From the NCBI GenBank assembly GCA_900319275.1, contig ONNS01000008.1:1-53250 (forward strand): a stretch of 53,250 nucleotides of DNA. Reading direction: 5' to 3'. This DNA is from an uncultured Eubacteriales bacterium (GTDB lineage Bacteria > Bacillota > Clostridia > Oscillospirales > Oscillospiraceae). Position numbers and translations under genes: made by a program. The notes beneath the pieces were generated by a model that saw only the letters and a list, made by a program, of their open reading frames with translations, had not been told where the DNA came from and searched no databases. Positions 8,407 through 17,789 of this stretch are shown piece by piece. The stretch's first letter is position 1. Each line of letters opens with the position of its first letter.

Positions 8407-8592
8407 TTAATAGAAGCGCTTGTTCTTGTTCTTGCGAGCAGCCTCGGATTTCTTACGGCGCTTCACGCTGGGGCTCTGGTAGTACTCCTTCTTTCTCAGA
8501 TCGGCCAGAACGCCAGACTTGGCGCAGCTGCGCTTGAATCTTTTCAGAGCGTTATCCAGAGACTCGTTCTCTTTGACGTAGATTTCAGACAT
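8407..8592 (-). CDS. rpsU: 30S ribosomal protein S21
   Basis: A 61-residue small-subunit protein that sits near the anti-Shine-Dalgarno end of 16S rRNA and aids initiation. The sequence [20 protein letters not shown] and a strongly basic, Arg/Lys-rich tail ending NKNKRFY are typical of the Firmicutes form. The start at 8592 follows GGGAGGG; an upstream in-frame ATG at 8610 would put that ribosome site inside the protein. It is closed by its own terminator. Confidence 0.95.
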   Translation of the reverse strand: MSEIYVKENESLDNALKRFKRSCAKSGVLADLRKKEYYQSPSVKRRKKSEAARKNKNKRFY

Positions 8593-8712
8593 GTATTTCC
8601 CTCCCTCCAAATGCGCCTTGCGGCACCTTAAGGGCCAATGCTTAGGAACATAGGCTTTTTAGCAGTGGTATTATACCGAGAAAACAGAGGTTTGTCAATG
8701 ATTTCTTTCCAA

Positions 8713-11220
8713 TTACTTGGCAGGTTTTACGATGATGTTGATAATTTTATTTTTGACGACGATCGTCTTTACGATGCTCATGCCCTCGAGCCGGCGGGCG
8801 ATCTTCTCATCCGCGGTGGCTGCGGCGACAACCGTGGCTTCGTCCGCACCGGTCGGAACAACGATCGTGCCGCGGACCTTGCCGTTGATCTGCACAGCCA
8901 TCTCCTGCTCGGCGGCGACGGTCTTGCTCGCCTCATACTGCGGCCAGGGCATCTGCATGGCCATCTTGCCGTATTTGGCGGCAAAGCCGGTCAGCTCCCA
9001 CATTTCCTCGACGATATGCGGGGCAAAGGGAGAGAGCATCAGCATCAGATACTCGAGATCGCCCTTCGTGGCACCGTTGAGATACAACTCGTTGACCATC
9101 GTCATCAGCGCGGCCAGCGCCGTGTTCAGCTTCAGGCTGTCGATATCCTCGGAGACCTTTTTGATGGTCTTGTGGATGATCGGCTCGTTCTTCTTCGATA
9201 CGTTCTCGTCGTCCGCGGCCAGATCCATCAGATTCCAGCAGCGGTCCAGGAAGCGCTTCGAGCCCTTCACGGCTTCGTCCGACCAGGTGGCGGTCTTCTC
9301 AAAGTCACCGATGAACATGATATAGACGCGCATCGTGTCGGCGCCGTAGGCCTTGACGACGTCATCGGGGTTGACGACATTGCCGAGGGACTTGGACATC
9401 TTGACGGCCGGGCGCAGCGCCTGGTTGCCGTACTTTTCGATCAGGGCCTGCTTCTCCTCCTCGCTGTCGACATTGCCGACATAGTGGGGGTTCTGGCCCA
9501 GGATCATGCCGTGGCTTGTGCGCTTGAAATAGGGCTCCTTCGTGTGGACCACGCCGATATCATAGAGGAACTTGTGCCAGAAACGGCTGTACAGGAGGTG
9601 GAGCGTGGTGTGCTCCATGCCGCCGTTGTACCAGTCGACCGGGCCCCAGTACGATTCGCTCTCCTTGGAGACAGGCGCGCTGTCGTTGTGCGGGTCCATA
9701 TAGCGCAGATAGTACCAGCTCGAGCCGGCCCACTGCGGCATGGTGTCGGTCTCGCGCCGGGCGGGGCCGCCGCAGCAGGGGCAGGTGGTGTTGACCCAGT
9801 CGGTCATCTTCGAGAGCGGAGACTCGCCGTCGTCCGTGGGCTCGTAGGAGTCGACCTGTGGCAGCACAACGGGCAGCTGCTCCTCGGGTACCGCGACCCA
9901 GCCGCACTTCTCGCAGTTGACCAGCGGGATCGGCTCGCCCCAGTAGCGCTGGCGGGAGAACACCCAGTCGCGCAGCTTGAAGTTGATCTTCTCCTCGCCG
10001 ATCTTCTGCTCGTGGAGCCAGTTGATCATGGTGGGGATCGCCTGCTTGACCGTCAGGCCGTTGAGGAAGCCGGAGTTGACCATGATGCCGGTGTCGTCTT
10101 TGAGCGTGAAGGCCTCTTTTTCAACATCGCCGCCGGCGACGACCTCGACGATCTCGCAACCGAACTTTTTGGCGAAGGCCCAGTCGCGGTCGTCATGGGC
10201 CGGCACGGCCATGATGGCGCCGGTGCCGTAGGTGACAAGCACATAGTCCGAAATGAAGATCGGGATCTCTTTGCCGTTGACCGGGTTGATGCCGCGCACA
10301 CCGTCGATCTTCACGCCGGTCTTGTCCTTGTTGAGCTCGCTGCGCTCAAAATCGGACTTGCGGGCGGCCTCGGCCACATAGGCTTCGACCTCAGTCCAGT
10401 TCGCGATCTTGTCCTTCCACTGCTTGACATAGGGGTGCTCCGGGGCCAGGACCATGTAGGTCGCACCGAAGAGCGTATCGGGGCGGGTCGTAAAGATCGT
10501 CAGCTCGTCCCCGGCTGTGGTCTGGAAGCGGACCTCCGCACCGGTGGAGCGGCCGATCCAGTTGCGCTGCTGAGTCTTGACGCGCTCGATATAGTCGACG
10601 TCGTCCAGATCGTCGATCAGGCGCTGGGCATACTTCGTGATGCCGAGCATCCACTGGCTCTTTTCCTTGCGGATAACGTCGCTGCCGCAGCGCTCACACT
10701 TGCCCTCGACCACTTCTTCATTGGCCAGAACGCATTTGCAGCTTGTGCACCAGTTGACGGGCATCGTGGTCTTGTAGGCAAGGCCGTTTTTAAAGAGCTG
10801 CAGGAAGATCCACTGCGTCCACTTGTAGTACTGCGGATCAGTGGTATCGACCACGCGGTCCCAGTCAAAGCCGTAGCCCAGCATCTTCAGCTGGCGGGTA
10901 AAGTTCTCGATATTCCGCTTGGTGACGATGGCAGGATGAATGTGGTTTTTGATGGCAAAGTTTTCGGTGGGCAGGCCGAAGGCGTCAAAGCCGATCGGAT
11001 AGAGGACGTTATAGCCCTCCATGCGCTTTTTGCGCGTGACGATGTCCATGGCCGTGAAGGGGCGCGGATGGCCCACATGCAGTCCGGCGGCGCTGGGGTA
11101 CGGGAACTCGATCAGGCCGTAGAATTTGGGCTTGTCACTGCCGGTCTCGGCCGCATAGGGCTTGCTCTCTTCCCACCTGGCCTGCCATTTCTTTTCGATG
11201 GCGGCAAAATCGTATTTCAT
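8713..11220 (-). CDS. leuS: Leucyl-tRNA synthetase
   Basis: An 835-residue class I synthetase that charges tRNA(Leu). The ATP-binding HIGH-type motif is LHVGH (about residues 47-51), a zinc-type insert has CTSCK and CERCG pairs, the CP1 editing domain lies at about 220-420, and KMSKSLGN is near 606. The C-terminal anticodon-binding and tRNA-binding domains are complete and the length is standard. It is the last gene of the smc-ftsY-yhbY-nadD-rsfS-leuS run but is separated from rsfS by the hairpin array at 11246-11453. I looked for a T-box leader and found no T-box consensus. Confidence 0.97.
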   Translation of the reverse strand: MKYDFAAIEKKWQARWEESKPYAAETGSDKPKFYGLIEFPYPSAAGLHVGHPRPFTAMDIVTRKKRMEGYNVLYPIGFDAFGLPTENFAIKNHIHPAIVTKRNIENFTRQLKMLGYGFDWDRVVDTTDPQYYKWTQWIFLQLFKNGLAYKTTMPVNWCTSCKCVLANEEVVEGKCERCGSDVIRKEKSQWMLGITKYAQRLIDDLDDVDYIERVKTQQRNWIGRSTGAEVRFQTTAGDELTIFTTRPDTLFGATYMVLAPEHPYVKQWKDKIANWTEVEAYVAEAARKSDFERSELNKDKTGVKIDGVRGINPVNGKEIPIFISDYVLVTYGTGAIMAVPAHDDRDWAFAKKFGCEIVEVVAGGDVEKEAFTLKDDTGIMVNSGFLNGLTVKQAIPTMINWLHEQKIGEEKINFKLRDWVFSRQRYWGEPIPLVNCEKCGWVAVPEEQLPVVLPQVDSYEPTDDGESPLSKMTDWVNTTCPCCGGPARRETDTMPQWAGSSWYYLRYMDPHNDSAPVSKESESYWGPVDWYNGGMEHTTLHLLYSRFWHKFLYDIGVVHTKEPYFKRTSHGMILGQNPHYVGNVDSEEEKQALIEKYGNQALRPAVKMSKSLGNVVNPDDVVKAYGADTMRVYIMFIGDFEKTATWSDEAVKGSKRFLDRCWNLMDLAADDENVSKKNEPIIHKTIKKVSEDIDSLKLNTALAALMTMVNELYLNGATKGDLEYLMLMLSPFAPHIVEEMWELTGFAAKYGKMAMQMPWPQYEASKTVAAEQEMAVQINGKVRGTIVVPTGADEATVVAAATADEKIARRLEGMSIVKTIVVKNKIINIIVKPAK

Positions 11221-11245
11221 ACGGATACGCTCTCCTACTATTGTT

Positions 11246-11453
11246 CTATAATGATTATAGGATGGCGAAAAGCCAAAAAGCTTTTCGCCGCGCCGCTTTG
11301 CGGCGCAGCAAAACAGCCACGCTGTTTTGCCATATACTCATTGCAATGAGCAACGGGCGAATGATTCAAGGAATCATTCGCTGCCAAACCTGTCGTTTGG
11401 CAGCGAAATCAATCGAATCATCGATTGATTTCGCCATCCGATGGTCATTATCG
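11246..11453. repeat. Hairpin array bounded by 25-bp inverted repeats
   Basis: The outer arms 11246-11270 and 11429-11453 match as inverted repeats at about 21 of 25 positions, including ATAATGA and an uninterrupted 11-base GGATGGCGAAA. Seven independent hairpins fill the interval: 11264-11289, 11290-11306, 11308-11330, 11337-11350, 11357-11381, 11381-11403 and 11403-11434. Most stems are perfect over 7-14 bp. No reading frame is credible. The left boundary lies 26 bases from the leuS start and the right boundary two bases from the rsfS stop, so it is probably transcribed as the leader of leuS. It could be a MITE-like element or a structured RNA. Confidence 0.75.
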
Positions 11454-11455
11454 TT

Positions 11456-11824
11456 TTATTTTTCGGCTTCGCCGAGCAGTGCATCGGGGTCGATCACCTC
11501 GGCGTCGCTCCACAGGCGCTCGAGGTTATAGAACTTGCGGGCCTCGTCGGTGAAGACGTGGACGATCACACAGCCGAAGTCCATCAGCACCCAGATATCC
11601 GAGCGCAGGCCTTCGCGGCGGATCGGGGGCTCGCCGGCCTCGCTGAGCTGGCGGTCGACCTCGTCGACCAGGGCTTTGATATGCGTGGAACTGCTGCCGT
11701 TGCAGATGACAAAATAGTCGGCCAGCACGGTCTGGGCTTCGGTCTTCAGGACCTTGACATCGCGGGCCTTCTTGTCGCTGAGCGCCTTGACGGCGATCGT
11801 GACGATCTCTTTGGAAGTAAGCAT
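11456..11824 (-). CDS. rsfS: Ribosomal silencing factor RsfS
   Basis: A 122-residue protein of the RsfS/Iojap/DUF143 family. It binds L14 on the 50S subunit and blocks subunit joining when nutrients are scarce. The signature ADYFVICNGSSSTHIKAL and the later VLMDFGCVIVHVF are clear. The start at 11824 (MLTSKEIV) has AAGGAGG nine bases upstream; an in-frame start at 11884 would run through it. It follows the nadD-yqeK fusion by 23 bases, the usual arrangement in Firmicutes. Confidence 0.95.
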   Translation of the reverse strand: MLTSKEIVTIAVKALSDKKARDVKVLKTEAQTVLADYFVICNGSSSTHIKALVDEVDRQLSEAGEPPIRREGLRSDIWVLMDFGCVIVHVFTDEARKFYNLERLWSDAEVIDPDALLGEAEK

Positions 11825-11847
11825 GTTTGTTTCCTCCTTGTAAAGAT

Positions 11848-13026
11848 TCATACGCGGCGCTCGCCGATCCGCTCGGCGTACCACGCGGCGGCTTCGGCCG
11901 TATCTTGCAGCGGTTGTTTTCCCTTTTTTATCAGGTGGTCAACGGTGTGGCGCAGCCCTTCATACAGCGCGGCATCCAGGTCGTCATAGGCCAGCGCCCT
12001 CGCCCTCTCGACGCCCTTAAAGTCGCGCGTCGGCTCGATATAATCGGCCAGCCACAGGATCTTTTCGAGCAGCGTCATATCGGGTTTGCCGGTGGTGTGC
12101 CAGCGGATCGCGTCACGCACCGCCTCGTTGACGCCAAACAGGTCGGCCGCCAGTGCGGCGCCGGTTTTGGCGTGAAGGGTCTGCGGGTTCGCTATCTCTT
12201 CCTCGGTATTGAGGATACCATATTTTTCACACAGTTTCAACTGCTCATCCACGCTGAGTCGCTTCGTGATATCGTGGAGGATCCCCGCCTCGGCGGCGAG
12301 TTCCGGATCCTCACCCCAGCGCTGTGCCAGCTGCATGGCCTCGTACTCGCAGCCCATGACGTGGGAGATGCGCTTGGGGTCGAGATACTCGATGCTGCGC
12401 GCTCGCAGCCAGCTGAGTTCCGGCTGGGCATTGTACCAGCGGTGTCGGATGATTTCGGCATACACGTTCTCTGGAAGCAGGTCGGAGCCGAGCCGCCGAC
12501 TGAGCTTGTCGCGCACCTCGCTCGAGGATATCTCGAGCGGCGTGTGGGGGATCAGTTCCACACGCGCACCGTATTCGCGCTGCAGCAGCTCGCGCTGCTC
12601 GCGCAGCGGCGCGTCTCCGTCCTCATAGCGCGAGAGCACGACGAGCGTACACTCATCGAGCAGATAGCGGAAGCGATACCAATTGGTAAAGCACAGGAAC
12701 ATATCCGAGCCCATGACCAGCAGCAGCTCGTCGTTTGGATACAGCTGCCGCAGTTCTTCGATCGTGTTGGCCGTATAGCTCCTGCCCTCGCGGCGGAGCT
12801 CGATATCGGAGACCTCCGCACCGGGAACATCGGCAAAGGCCAGACGGCAGAGTGATAATCGCGCCTCACTGTCGGGGCTGTCCTCTGTCAGTTCCTTGTG
12901 GGGCGGCAGATTGTCGGGCACGATCAAAAGGCGGTCGGGCCGGACGCTCTCGGCCACGGTGCGCGCGGCGGCCACATGTCCCAGGTGCGGCGGATTGAAG
13001 CTGCCGCCGTAGATGGCGATCCTCAT
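11848..13026 (-). CDS. nadD: NadD-YqeK fusion: nicotinate-nucleotide adenylyltransferase plus HD phosphohydrolase
   Basis: A 392-residue two-domain protein. Residues 1-195 are NadD, which joins NaMN with ATP to form deamido-NAD; the motifs IYGGSFNPPHLGH and EISSSEVRDKL are present. Residues from about 205 onward are a YqeK-type HD hydrolase with an HVMGCEYEA histidine and GILHDITK HD pair, a family associated with symmetrical Ap4A hydrolysis. In Bacillus these are two adjacent genes; here they form one open frame with no internal stop. The start overlaps the yhbY stop by ATGA, showing translational coupling. A bifunctional role in NAD synthesis and dinucleoside polyphosphate clean-up is inferred. 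Confidence 0.93.
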   Translation of the reverse strand: MRIAIYGGSFNPPHLGHVAAARTVAESVRPDRLLIVPDNLPPHKELTEDSPDSEARLSLCRLAFADVPGAEVSDIELRREGRSYTANTIEELRQLYPNDELLLVMGSDMFLCFTNWYRFRYLLDECTLVVLSRYEDGDAPLREQRELLQREYGARVELIPHTPLEISSSEVRDKLSRRLGSDLLPENVYAEIIRHRWYNAQPELSWLRARSIEYLDPKRISHVMGCEYEAMQLAQRWGEDPELAAEAGILHDITKRLSVDEQLKLCEKYGILNTEEEIANPQTLHAKTGAALAADLFGVNEAVRDAIRWHTTGKPDMTLLEKILWLADYIEPTRDFKGVERARALAYDDLDAALYEGLRHTVDHLIKKGKQPLQDTAEAAAWYAERIGERRV

Positions 13027-13334
13027 GCTTTTTTCTTGTCCTTTACAAGTTCGATCTTCGGCTCTTTCTCGTTGCGCTTATAGAGCACAAACTTGCTGCC
13101 GATGACCTGGACCGGCTCGGCCTTGCATGCCTCACAGAGGGCGTCACAGGCCTCGCGGGCCGTGAGCATGGAATTCTCCAGCACTTTACCCTTGACAAGT
13201 TCCCGGGCTTTGAGGGCGGCGGACACCGATTCGACAAGACTGTCGCCGATCCCGCCTTTGCCGACCTGAATGATGCAGTCGGCATTCATTGCTAAACCGC
13301 GCAGTTGCGCGCGCTGTTTACTGGTAAGTGGCAT
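13023..13334 (-). CDS. yhbY: YhbY-family RNA-binding protein (CRM domain)
   Basis: A 103-residue protein starting MPLTSKQRAQLRGLAMNAD, a single CRM/YhbY domain with the GKGGIGDSLVES loop that contacts RNA. It associates with pre-50S ribosomes in other bacteria. A Lys-rich tail of about 15 residues follows the domain. The start at 13334 follows GGAGAG. A longer in-frame extension to 13745 is an antisense-like read through ftsY and is rejected. It lies between ftsY (27 bases) and nadD (ATGA overlap). Confidence 0.92.
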   Translation of the reverse strand: MPLTSKQRAQLRGLAMNADCIIQVGKGGIGDSLVESVSAALKARELVKGKVLENSMLTAREACDALCEACKAEPVQVIGSKFVLYKRNEKEPKIELVKDKKKA

Positions 13335-13360
13335 AATACTCTCCGTTATTTCTGAAATAA

Positions 13361-14269
13361 TTATGATTTGAACAGGGCTGTGACAAAGTTTTCGGCATTG
13401 AACGGGATCAGATCGTCGATCCCCTCGCCGACGCCGACGTATTTGACCGGCAGATTGAGTTCCTTGGCGATGGCAAAGACGATGCCACCCTTGGCCGTGC
13501 CGTCGAGTTTGGTCAGGATGATGCCGGTCAGACCCGCGGTGTCGAGGAACTGCTTGGCCTGCAGCAGACCGTTCTGGCCGGTCGTGGCGTCGAGCACCAT
13601 CAGGGTTTCGACGTCGGCCTCGGGCAATTCGCGGTCGATGATGTGGCGGATCTTGCCGAGTTCGTTCATAAGATTGGCCTTGTTGTGCAGGCGGCCAGCC
13701 GTGTCGATCAGCACGATGTCGCAGCCGCGGGCCTTGGCCGCACATAGCCCGTCATAGACGACAGCGGCAGGGTCGCTCCCCTCCTCATGGCGCACGATAT
13801 CGACACCGGCGCGCTGCGCCCAGATATCGAGCTGCTCGGCCGCGGCGGCGCGGAAAGTGTCGCCCGCCACAAGCAGGACCTTTTTCCCTTCGTTTTTAAA
13901 CTGATTGGCAAGCTTGCCGATCGTAGTCGTCTTGCCGACGCCGTTGACGCCGACCATCAAAATCACAGACGGCTTCGTGCCGAGTTTCAGTGCGCTCTCG
14001 CCGACGTTCAGCTGATCGGTCAGCAGCCCGATCAGGCCCTCGCGCGCCTCCTCGCCCCGGCGGTAGCGCTTGTCCCAGGTCAGGCGCTTCATGCCGCGCA
14101 CGACCTCCTCGGCGGCCTCGCCGCCAACATCGGAGAGCACCAGTAACTCCTCGAGATCGTCATAAAAGTCCTCGTCGTCGGGCTCGTAGTCCTGGAACAG
14201 GGCCTCGAGTTCCACCATCTTCTTGCGGGACTTGCTCAGACCCGAAAACAGCTTTTCAAAAAATCCCAT
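13361..14269 (-). CDS. ftsY: Signal recognition particle receptor FtsY
   Basis: A 302-residue SRP GTPase that docks ribosome-nascent chain complexes at the membrane. It has a short N-terminal helical segment ([15 protein letters not shown]), an N domain, and the G domain with P-loop [15 protein letters not shown] (about 108-122), [22 protein letters not shown], and [10 protein letters not shown]. The long acidic A domain of some Gram-negatives is absent, as is usual for Firmicutes. It starts six bases after the smc stop. Confidence 0.97.
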   Translation of the reverse strand: MGFFEKLFSGLSKSRKKMVELEALFQDYEPDDEDFYDDLEELLVLSDVGGEAAEEVVRGMKRLTWDKRYRRGEEAREGLIGLLTDQLNVGESALKLGTKPSVILMVGVNGVGKTTTIGKLANQFKNEGKKVLLVAGDTFRAAAAEQLDIWAQRAGVDIVRHEEGSDPAAVVYDGLCAAKARGCDIVLIDTAGRLHNKANLMNELGKIRHIIDRELPEADVETLMVLDATTGQNGLLQAKQFLDTAGLTGIILTKLDGTAKGGIVFAIAKELNLPVKYVGVGEGIDDLIPFNAENFVTALFKS

Positions 14270-14275
14270 AGCGGT

Positions 14276-17200
14276 CTACTCCTCTATCGTTTTCTGCGCG
14301 CTCTCGAGATCGAGCTCGATCACGCTGGAGACGCCCTTTTCCTGCATCGTCACGCCGTAGAGCATATCGGCCTCTTCCATCGTGCCGCGGCGGTGTGTGA
14401 TGACGATGAACTGGGTGTTGTCGGCCATGCGGCGCATATAGGCGGCATAGCGGGCGACGTTGGCCTCGTCGAGCGCTGCCTCGATCTCGTCCATGACGCA
14501 AAACGGCGTCGGACGGACCTTCAATATGGCGAAATACAGGGCAATAGCTACAAAGGCCATCTCGCCGCCGGACATCAGGCTGATCGTGCTCAGCGCTTTT
14601 CCGGGAGGCTGTACTTTGATCTCGATACCGCAATCGAGCACGTTGTTCTCATCCTCTAAAATCAGTGCGGCCTTGCCGCCGCCGAACAGTTCAAGGAAGG
14701 TCTCGCGGAAGGCGGCGTCAATCGCCTTGAACTGTGTGACGAACACCGATTTCATCTCGTCGGTCACGTCGCGGATGATGCCGAGAAGTTCGCTCTTGGC
14801 TTTCTCCACGTCGTCGCGCTGCGAGGTCAAAAACTCATAGCGGGTGTTCACGCGCTCATATTCCTCGATCGCGCCGAGGTTCGGCGTGCCGAGTGCGCTG
14901 ATACTGCGGCGCAGATCGTGGATCTCACGGTTGAGCCGCTGCAGGTTTTCGACTGGCTGGCGCAGCGCATTGGCCGCCGTGTGGCTGAGCTCGTAGCTGT
15001 CCCAGAGCTTGGTGAGGATCTGGCTCTCTTCCATCTCGGCCGCGTTCTTCTTCTGCTCGATCTTCGCGACGCGGCGCTCGAGTTCGATGATCTGGGCATT
15101 CAGCGCCTGGGCGTCCTTCTCCGCCTTCGTGCGGCGCCCCTCGAGTTCCAGCTTACGGCGGCTGATCTCCGCGATCTCATCGCGCACGGTCTGGGCCTTG
15201 GCGCGCAGCCGCTCGAGCTCCTGCTCCTGCTCTCGCTGGCGGGTGCGGAAGGTCTCGATCTGATGCTTGGCGTTATCGACCATAGCCCGGCGGTTTTCGC
15301 TGTCACCGGTCAGGCTTTCAAGCAACTGGGTAAACTGGCGCACACTGTTTTCTGTTGTGCGCTTTTCGGCCAGCAGACTCGACTCGCGCGAGAGAAGCCT
15401 GCTCTGGTCCTCCATCGCCATGTCGAGCTGATACCGCAGGCCCGAGAGCTGGCTCTTCGCCTTTTCCAGTTCGTCGCGGCAGCTCTTTTCCTGTTTTTCC
15501 AGCGCGTCGCGCTCGCCGCGCAGGCGCTCGAGCTCGTTGGCACGCGAGAGGATGCCGCTGTTTTTGGCGGTACTGCCGCCGGTCATTGAGCCGCCGGCGT
15601 TGATCAGCTGGCCGTCGAGCGTGACGATCCGCAGGCGGTTGCCGTTCGATTTGGACATGCGGATCGCGTCCGAGAGCGTCTCGGCGATCACCGTCCGGCC
15701 GAGGAGATTGGCAATGATATTCTCATATTGGCTGTCAAAGCGCACGAGATCATAGGCCACGCCGACAAAGCCCGGCGCGTTCACGGGCGCGTCGTGCATG
15801 ACGCTGCCGCGGATCGTGTCGATCGGCAAGAACGTGGCTCGTCCGGCGTCGCGGCGCTTTAAGAGCTCGATGGCGCTGCGGCCGTCGTTCTGCGTGTCGA
15901 CGACAATATGCTGGGAGGCGGCGCCGAGCGCCGTTTCGATGGCAAGGGCACAATCCTCGTCCGCCTTGACAAGGTTGGCCACGGGGCCGTGGACACCGCG
16001 GAGCGTGCCGCGCTCGCACTCGCGCATGACGACCTTGACGGCCTTGGAATAGCCCTCATATTCTTTTTCCATCTCGGAGAGCATCTGGATGCGCGAGCTC
16101 ATGCTGCGCAGCTCGACGGACAGACTGCTCGAGCGGTCGCTCAGCTGCTGCTGCTTGTCCTCGCGGCTTTTGAGCTTCATGCGGCAGCCCTCGAGTACGT
16201 TGCTGTTGGCCTGCTTTTCGTCGGCGAGTTTTTTCAGTTCGCCGTCCAGCGTGGCAATGCGCGCCATCGCATCGTCGATCCCCTGCCGGACCTCCCGCGC
16301 GCGTCCCTCGCGCTCTTCCATGTCCCGCAGCAGGCGCTGCAGGTTTTCTTCGCTGCTTTTGACGTTGGCGCGCAGCACGGCGACTGTGGAATCGCACTGG
16401 GCGGCCTCGTTTTCGGCCGCGGAAAGGCGGTCACGTGCCCGCTCGGACTCGATATCCTTCTGGTGCATACGCTCGGTGATGCTGCCGGACGAGGCGTAGA
16501 GCGCTTCCAGATCGCCCTTTGCGCCGGATAGCACGTCGCTGGTCTGCTGGTATTCGAGCGCAATGGCTTCGGACTGCCCGTGCAGCTTATCGAGCGTCTC
16601 CATCCAGGCGGAGATTTCCTTGACGCGCAGCTCGTCGCGCAGTACCAGGTATTTTTTTGCAGTCTCTGACTGCTTTTTGAGCGGCCCGACCTGCATTTCC
16701 AGCTCTTCGATCTTGTCGTTGATGCGCAGCAGGTTTTCTTCCGTCCGCTCGAGCTTGCGTTCGGCCTCTTCCTTACGGTAGCGGTAGCGCGAAATACCGG
16801 CCGCCTCCTCGAACACCTCGCGGCGGTCGGTGGATTTGGTCGAGACGATTTCGGCAATGCGCCCCTGCCCGATAATGGAATAGCCGTCGCGGCCGAGACC
16901 TGTATCCATCAGCAGAGAGTTCAGATCCTTCAATCGGACGGATTCCTTGTTGATGAAGTACTCGCTCTCGCCCGAGCGGTAATACCGCCGGGTGAGCATG
17001 ATCTCGCTGCTGTCGGAATCAAAGATGTGGTTGGAGTTGTCCAGGATCAGCGATACCTGAGCAAAGCCCAGCTTCCCGCGCGTCTCGGTACCGCCGAAAA
17101 TGACGTCCTCCATCTTGCTGCCGCGCAGGGCCTTGGAGCGCTGTTCGCCCATGACCCACAGCAGCGCGTCGGAGATGTTGGACTTGCCCGAGCCGTTCGG

Positions 17201-17293
17201 GCCGACGATGGCGGTGATATCCTTTTCAAACGTGAGCCGGGTCTTGTCGGCAAAGCTTTTAAAGCCCTGGATCTCAAGTGCTTTCAGGTACAT
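14276..17293 (-). CDS. smc: Chromosome partition protein SMC (short-coil form)
   Basis: A 1,005-residue condensin subunit that organises and segregates the chromosome with ScpA and ScpB. Head motifs are GPNGSGKSNISDALLW (Walker A, about 32-47), MSGGEMAF near 906 (signature) and PFCVMDEIEAALDEAN (Walker B). The hinge is at about 430-590 and ends GGSMTGGS. Coiled coils occupy about 170-430 and 590-800. Bacterial SMC is usually about 1,150-1,200 residues; the head and hinge here are full size, so both coil arms seem shortened by similar amounts. The signature has Met where Lys/Arg usually follows GGE. It heads the operon with ftsY; the ribosome site is weak. Confidence 0.95.
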   Translation of the reverse strand: MYLKALEIQGFKSFADKTRLTFEKDITAIVGPNGSGKSNISDALLWVMGEQRSKALRGSKMEDVIFGGTETRGKLGFAQVSLILDNSNHIFDSDSSEIMLTRRYYRSGESEYFINKESVRLKDLNSLLMDTGLGRDGYSIIGQGRIAEIVSTKSTDRREVFEEAAGISRYRYRKEEAERKLERTEENLLRINDKIEELEMQVGPLKKQSETAKKYLVLRDELRVKEISAWMETLDKLHGQSEAIALEYQQTSDVLSGAKGDLEALYASSGSITERMHQKDIESERARDRLSAAENEAAQCDSTVAVLRANVKSSEENLQRLLRDMEEREGRAREVRQGIDDAMARIATLDGELKKLADEKQANSNVLEGCRMKLKSREDKQQQLSDRSSSLSVELRSMSSRIQMLSEMEKEYEGYSKAVKVVMRECERGTLRGVHGPVANLVKADEDCALAIETALGAASQHIVVDTQNDGRSAIELLKRRDAGRATFLPIDTIRGSVMHDAPVNAPGFVGVAYDLVRFDSQYENIIANLLGRTVIAETLSDAIRMSKSNGNRLRIVTLDGQLINAGGSMTGGSTAKNSGILSRANELERLRGERDALEKQEKSCRDELEKAKSQLSGLRYQLDMAMEDQSRLLSRESSLLAEKRTTENSVRQFTQLLESLTGDSENRRAMVDNAKHQIETFRTRQREQEQELERLRAKAQTVRDEIAEISRRKLELEGRRTKAEKDAQALNAQIIELERRVAKIEQKKNAAEMEESQILTKLWDSYELSHTAANALRQPVENLQRLNREIHDLRRSISALGTPNLGAIEEYERVNTRYEFLTSQRDDVEKAKSELLGIIRDVTDEMKSVFVTQFKAIDAAFRETFLELFGGGKAALILEDENNVLDCGIEIKVQPPGKALSTISLMSGGEMAFVAIALYFAILKVRPTPFCVMDEIEAALDEANVARYAAYMRRMADNTQFIVITHRRGTMEEADMLYGVTMQEKGVSSVIELDLESAQKTIEE

Positions 17294-17789
17294 GATGTTC
17301 TTATATCCTAATATATGTTCTTAATTCTTCATTTTTCGTGTATTTTCAGAATATTTTGTATATTATTTCTTATATCTTCTCATATTCTCTCGGTCACTTG
17401 GTATAAAACATGGTTCTGCGCCCGGATTTCGTTTACGACGCTTTTCTCTATGGAGCACTTTGCACATTAGAAACCATTGGGATTGTGCAAATGCCAGCCC
17501 TAGTTTTTTGCAGTGATCGTATACCGATATTTTATCAATCGTATAAAAGTAAGCAGACAATGTATTTTAGCACACGTCTGTTTCCTTTTCAAGACACGAA
17601 TCACAATGTTTTCGCCATTGTTACCTGCCAAACACAACTGTTCCGCCCCTCAGGAGCTGAAGAGTTACTGTCAAACAGCAGGCCCATCCGATGGCGTTCG
17701 ACCACCGGATGGGCCTTATACTTTTTTCTGTGATTAATAATTGCCTCAGGACACCGAAATAAAAACGAATCGAAGCCTATTGCGTATCG
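17294..17789. other. AT-rich intergenic region upstream of smc, one strong hairpin
   Basis: About 500 bases, clearly more AT-rich than the flanking genes, between the smc start and the phosphatase stop. A 14-bp stem (17681-17694 with 17702-17715, one mismatch) is followed on the plus strand by a T-run near 17721-17727. On the minus strand it could also end phosphatase transcription. The smc promoter must lie here; TTGTCT/TATACG-like sequence near 17540 is only suggestive. A 65-codon minus-strand frame (17363-17560) has a poor start and no recognisable content. Confidence 0.5.

Noticed and set aside
8177-8407. 76-residue minus-strand ORF between rpsU and trxA
   Set aside because: It runs through the rpsU terminator and two other hairpins and has no ribosome site.
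8638-11349. A 903-codon plus-strand frame opposite leuS
   Set aside because: Same reasoning: low-complexity Asp/Leu/Val/Gly composition, no ribosome site, and complete overlap with a clear leucyl-tRNA synthetase.
11221-11455. T-box riboswitch upstream of leuS
   Set aside because: Plausible by position, but no AGGGTGGNACCGCG-type T-box sequence or specifier stem is present; the stems form a different arrangement.
17363-17560. 65-residue minus-strand ORF before smc
   Set aside because: It starts with TTG, lacks a ribosome site, and has no recognisable features; AT-rich intergenic DNA explains it.
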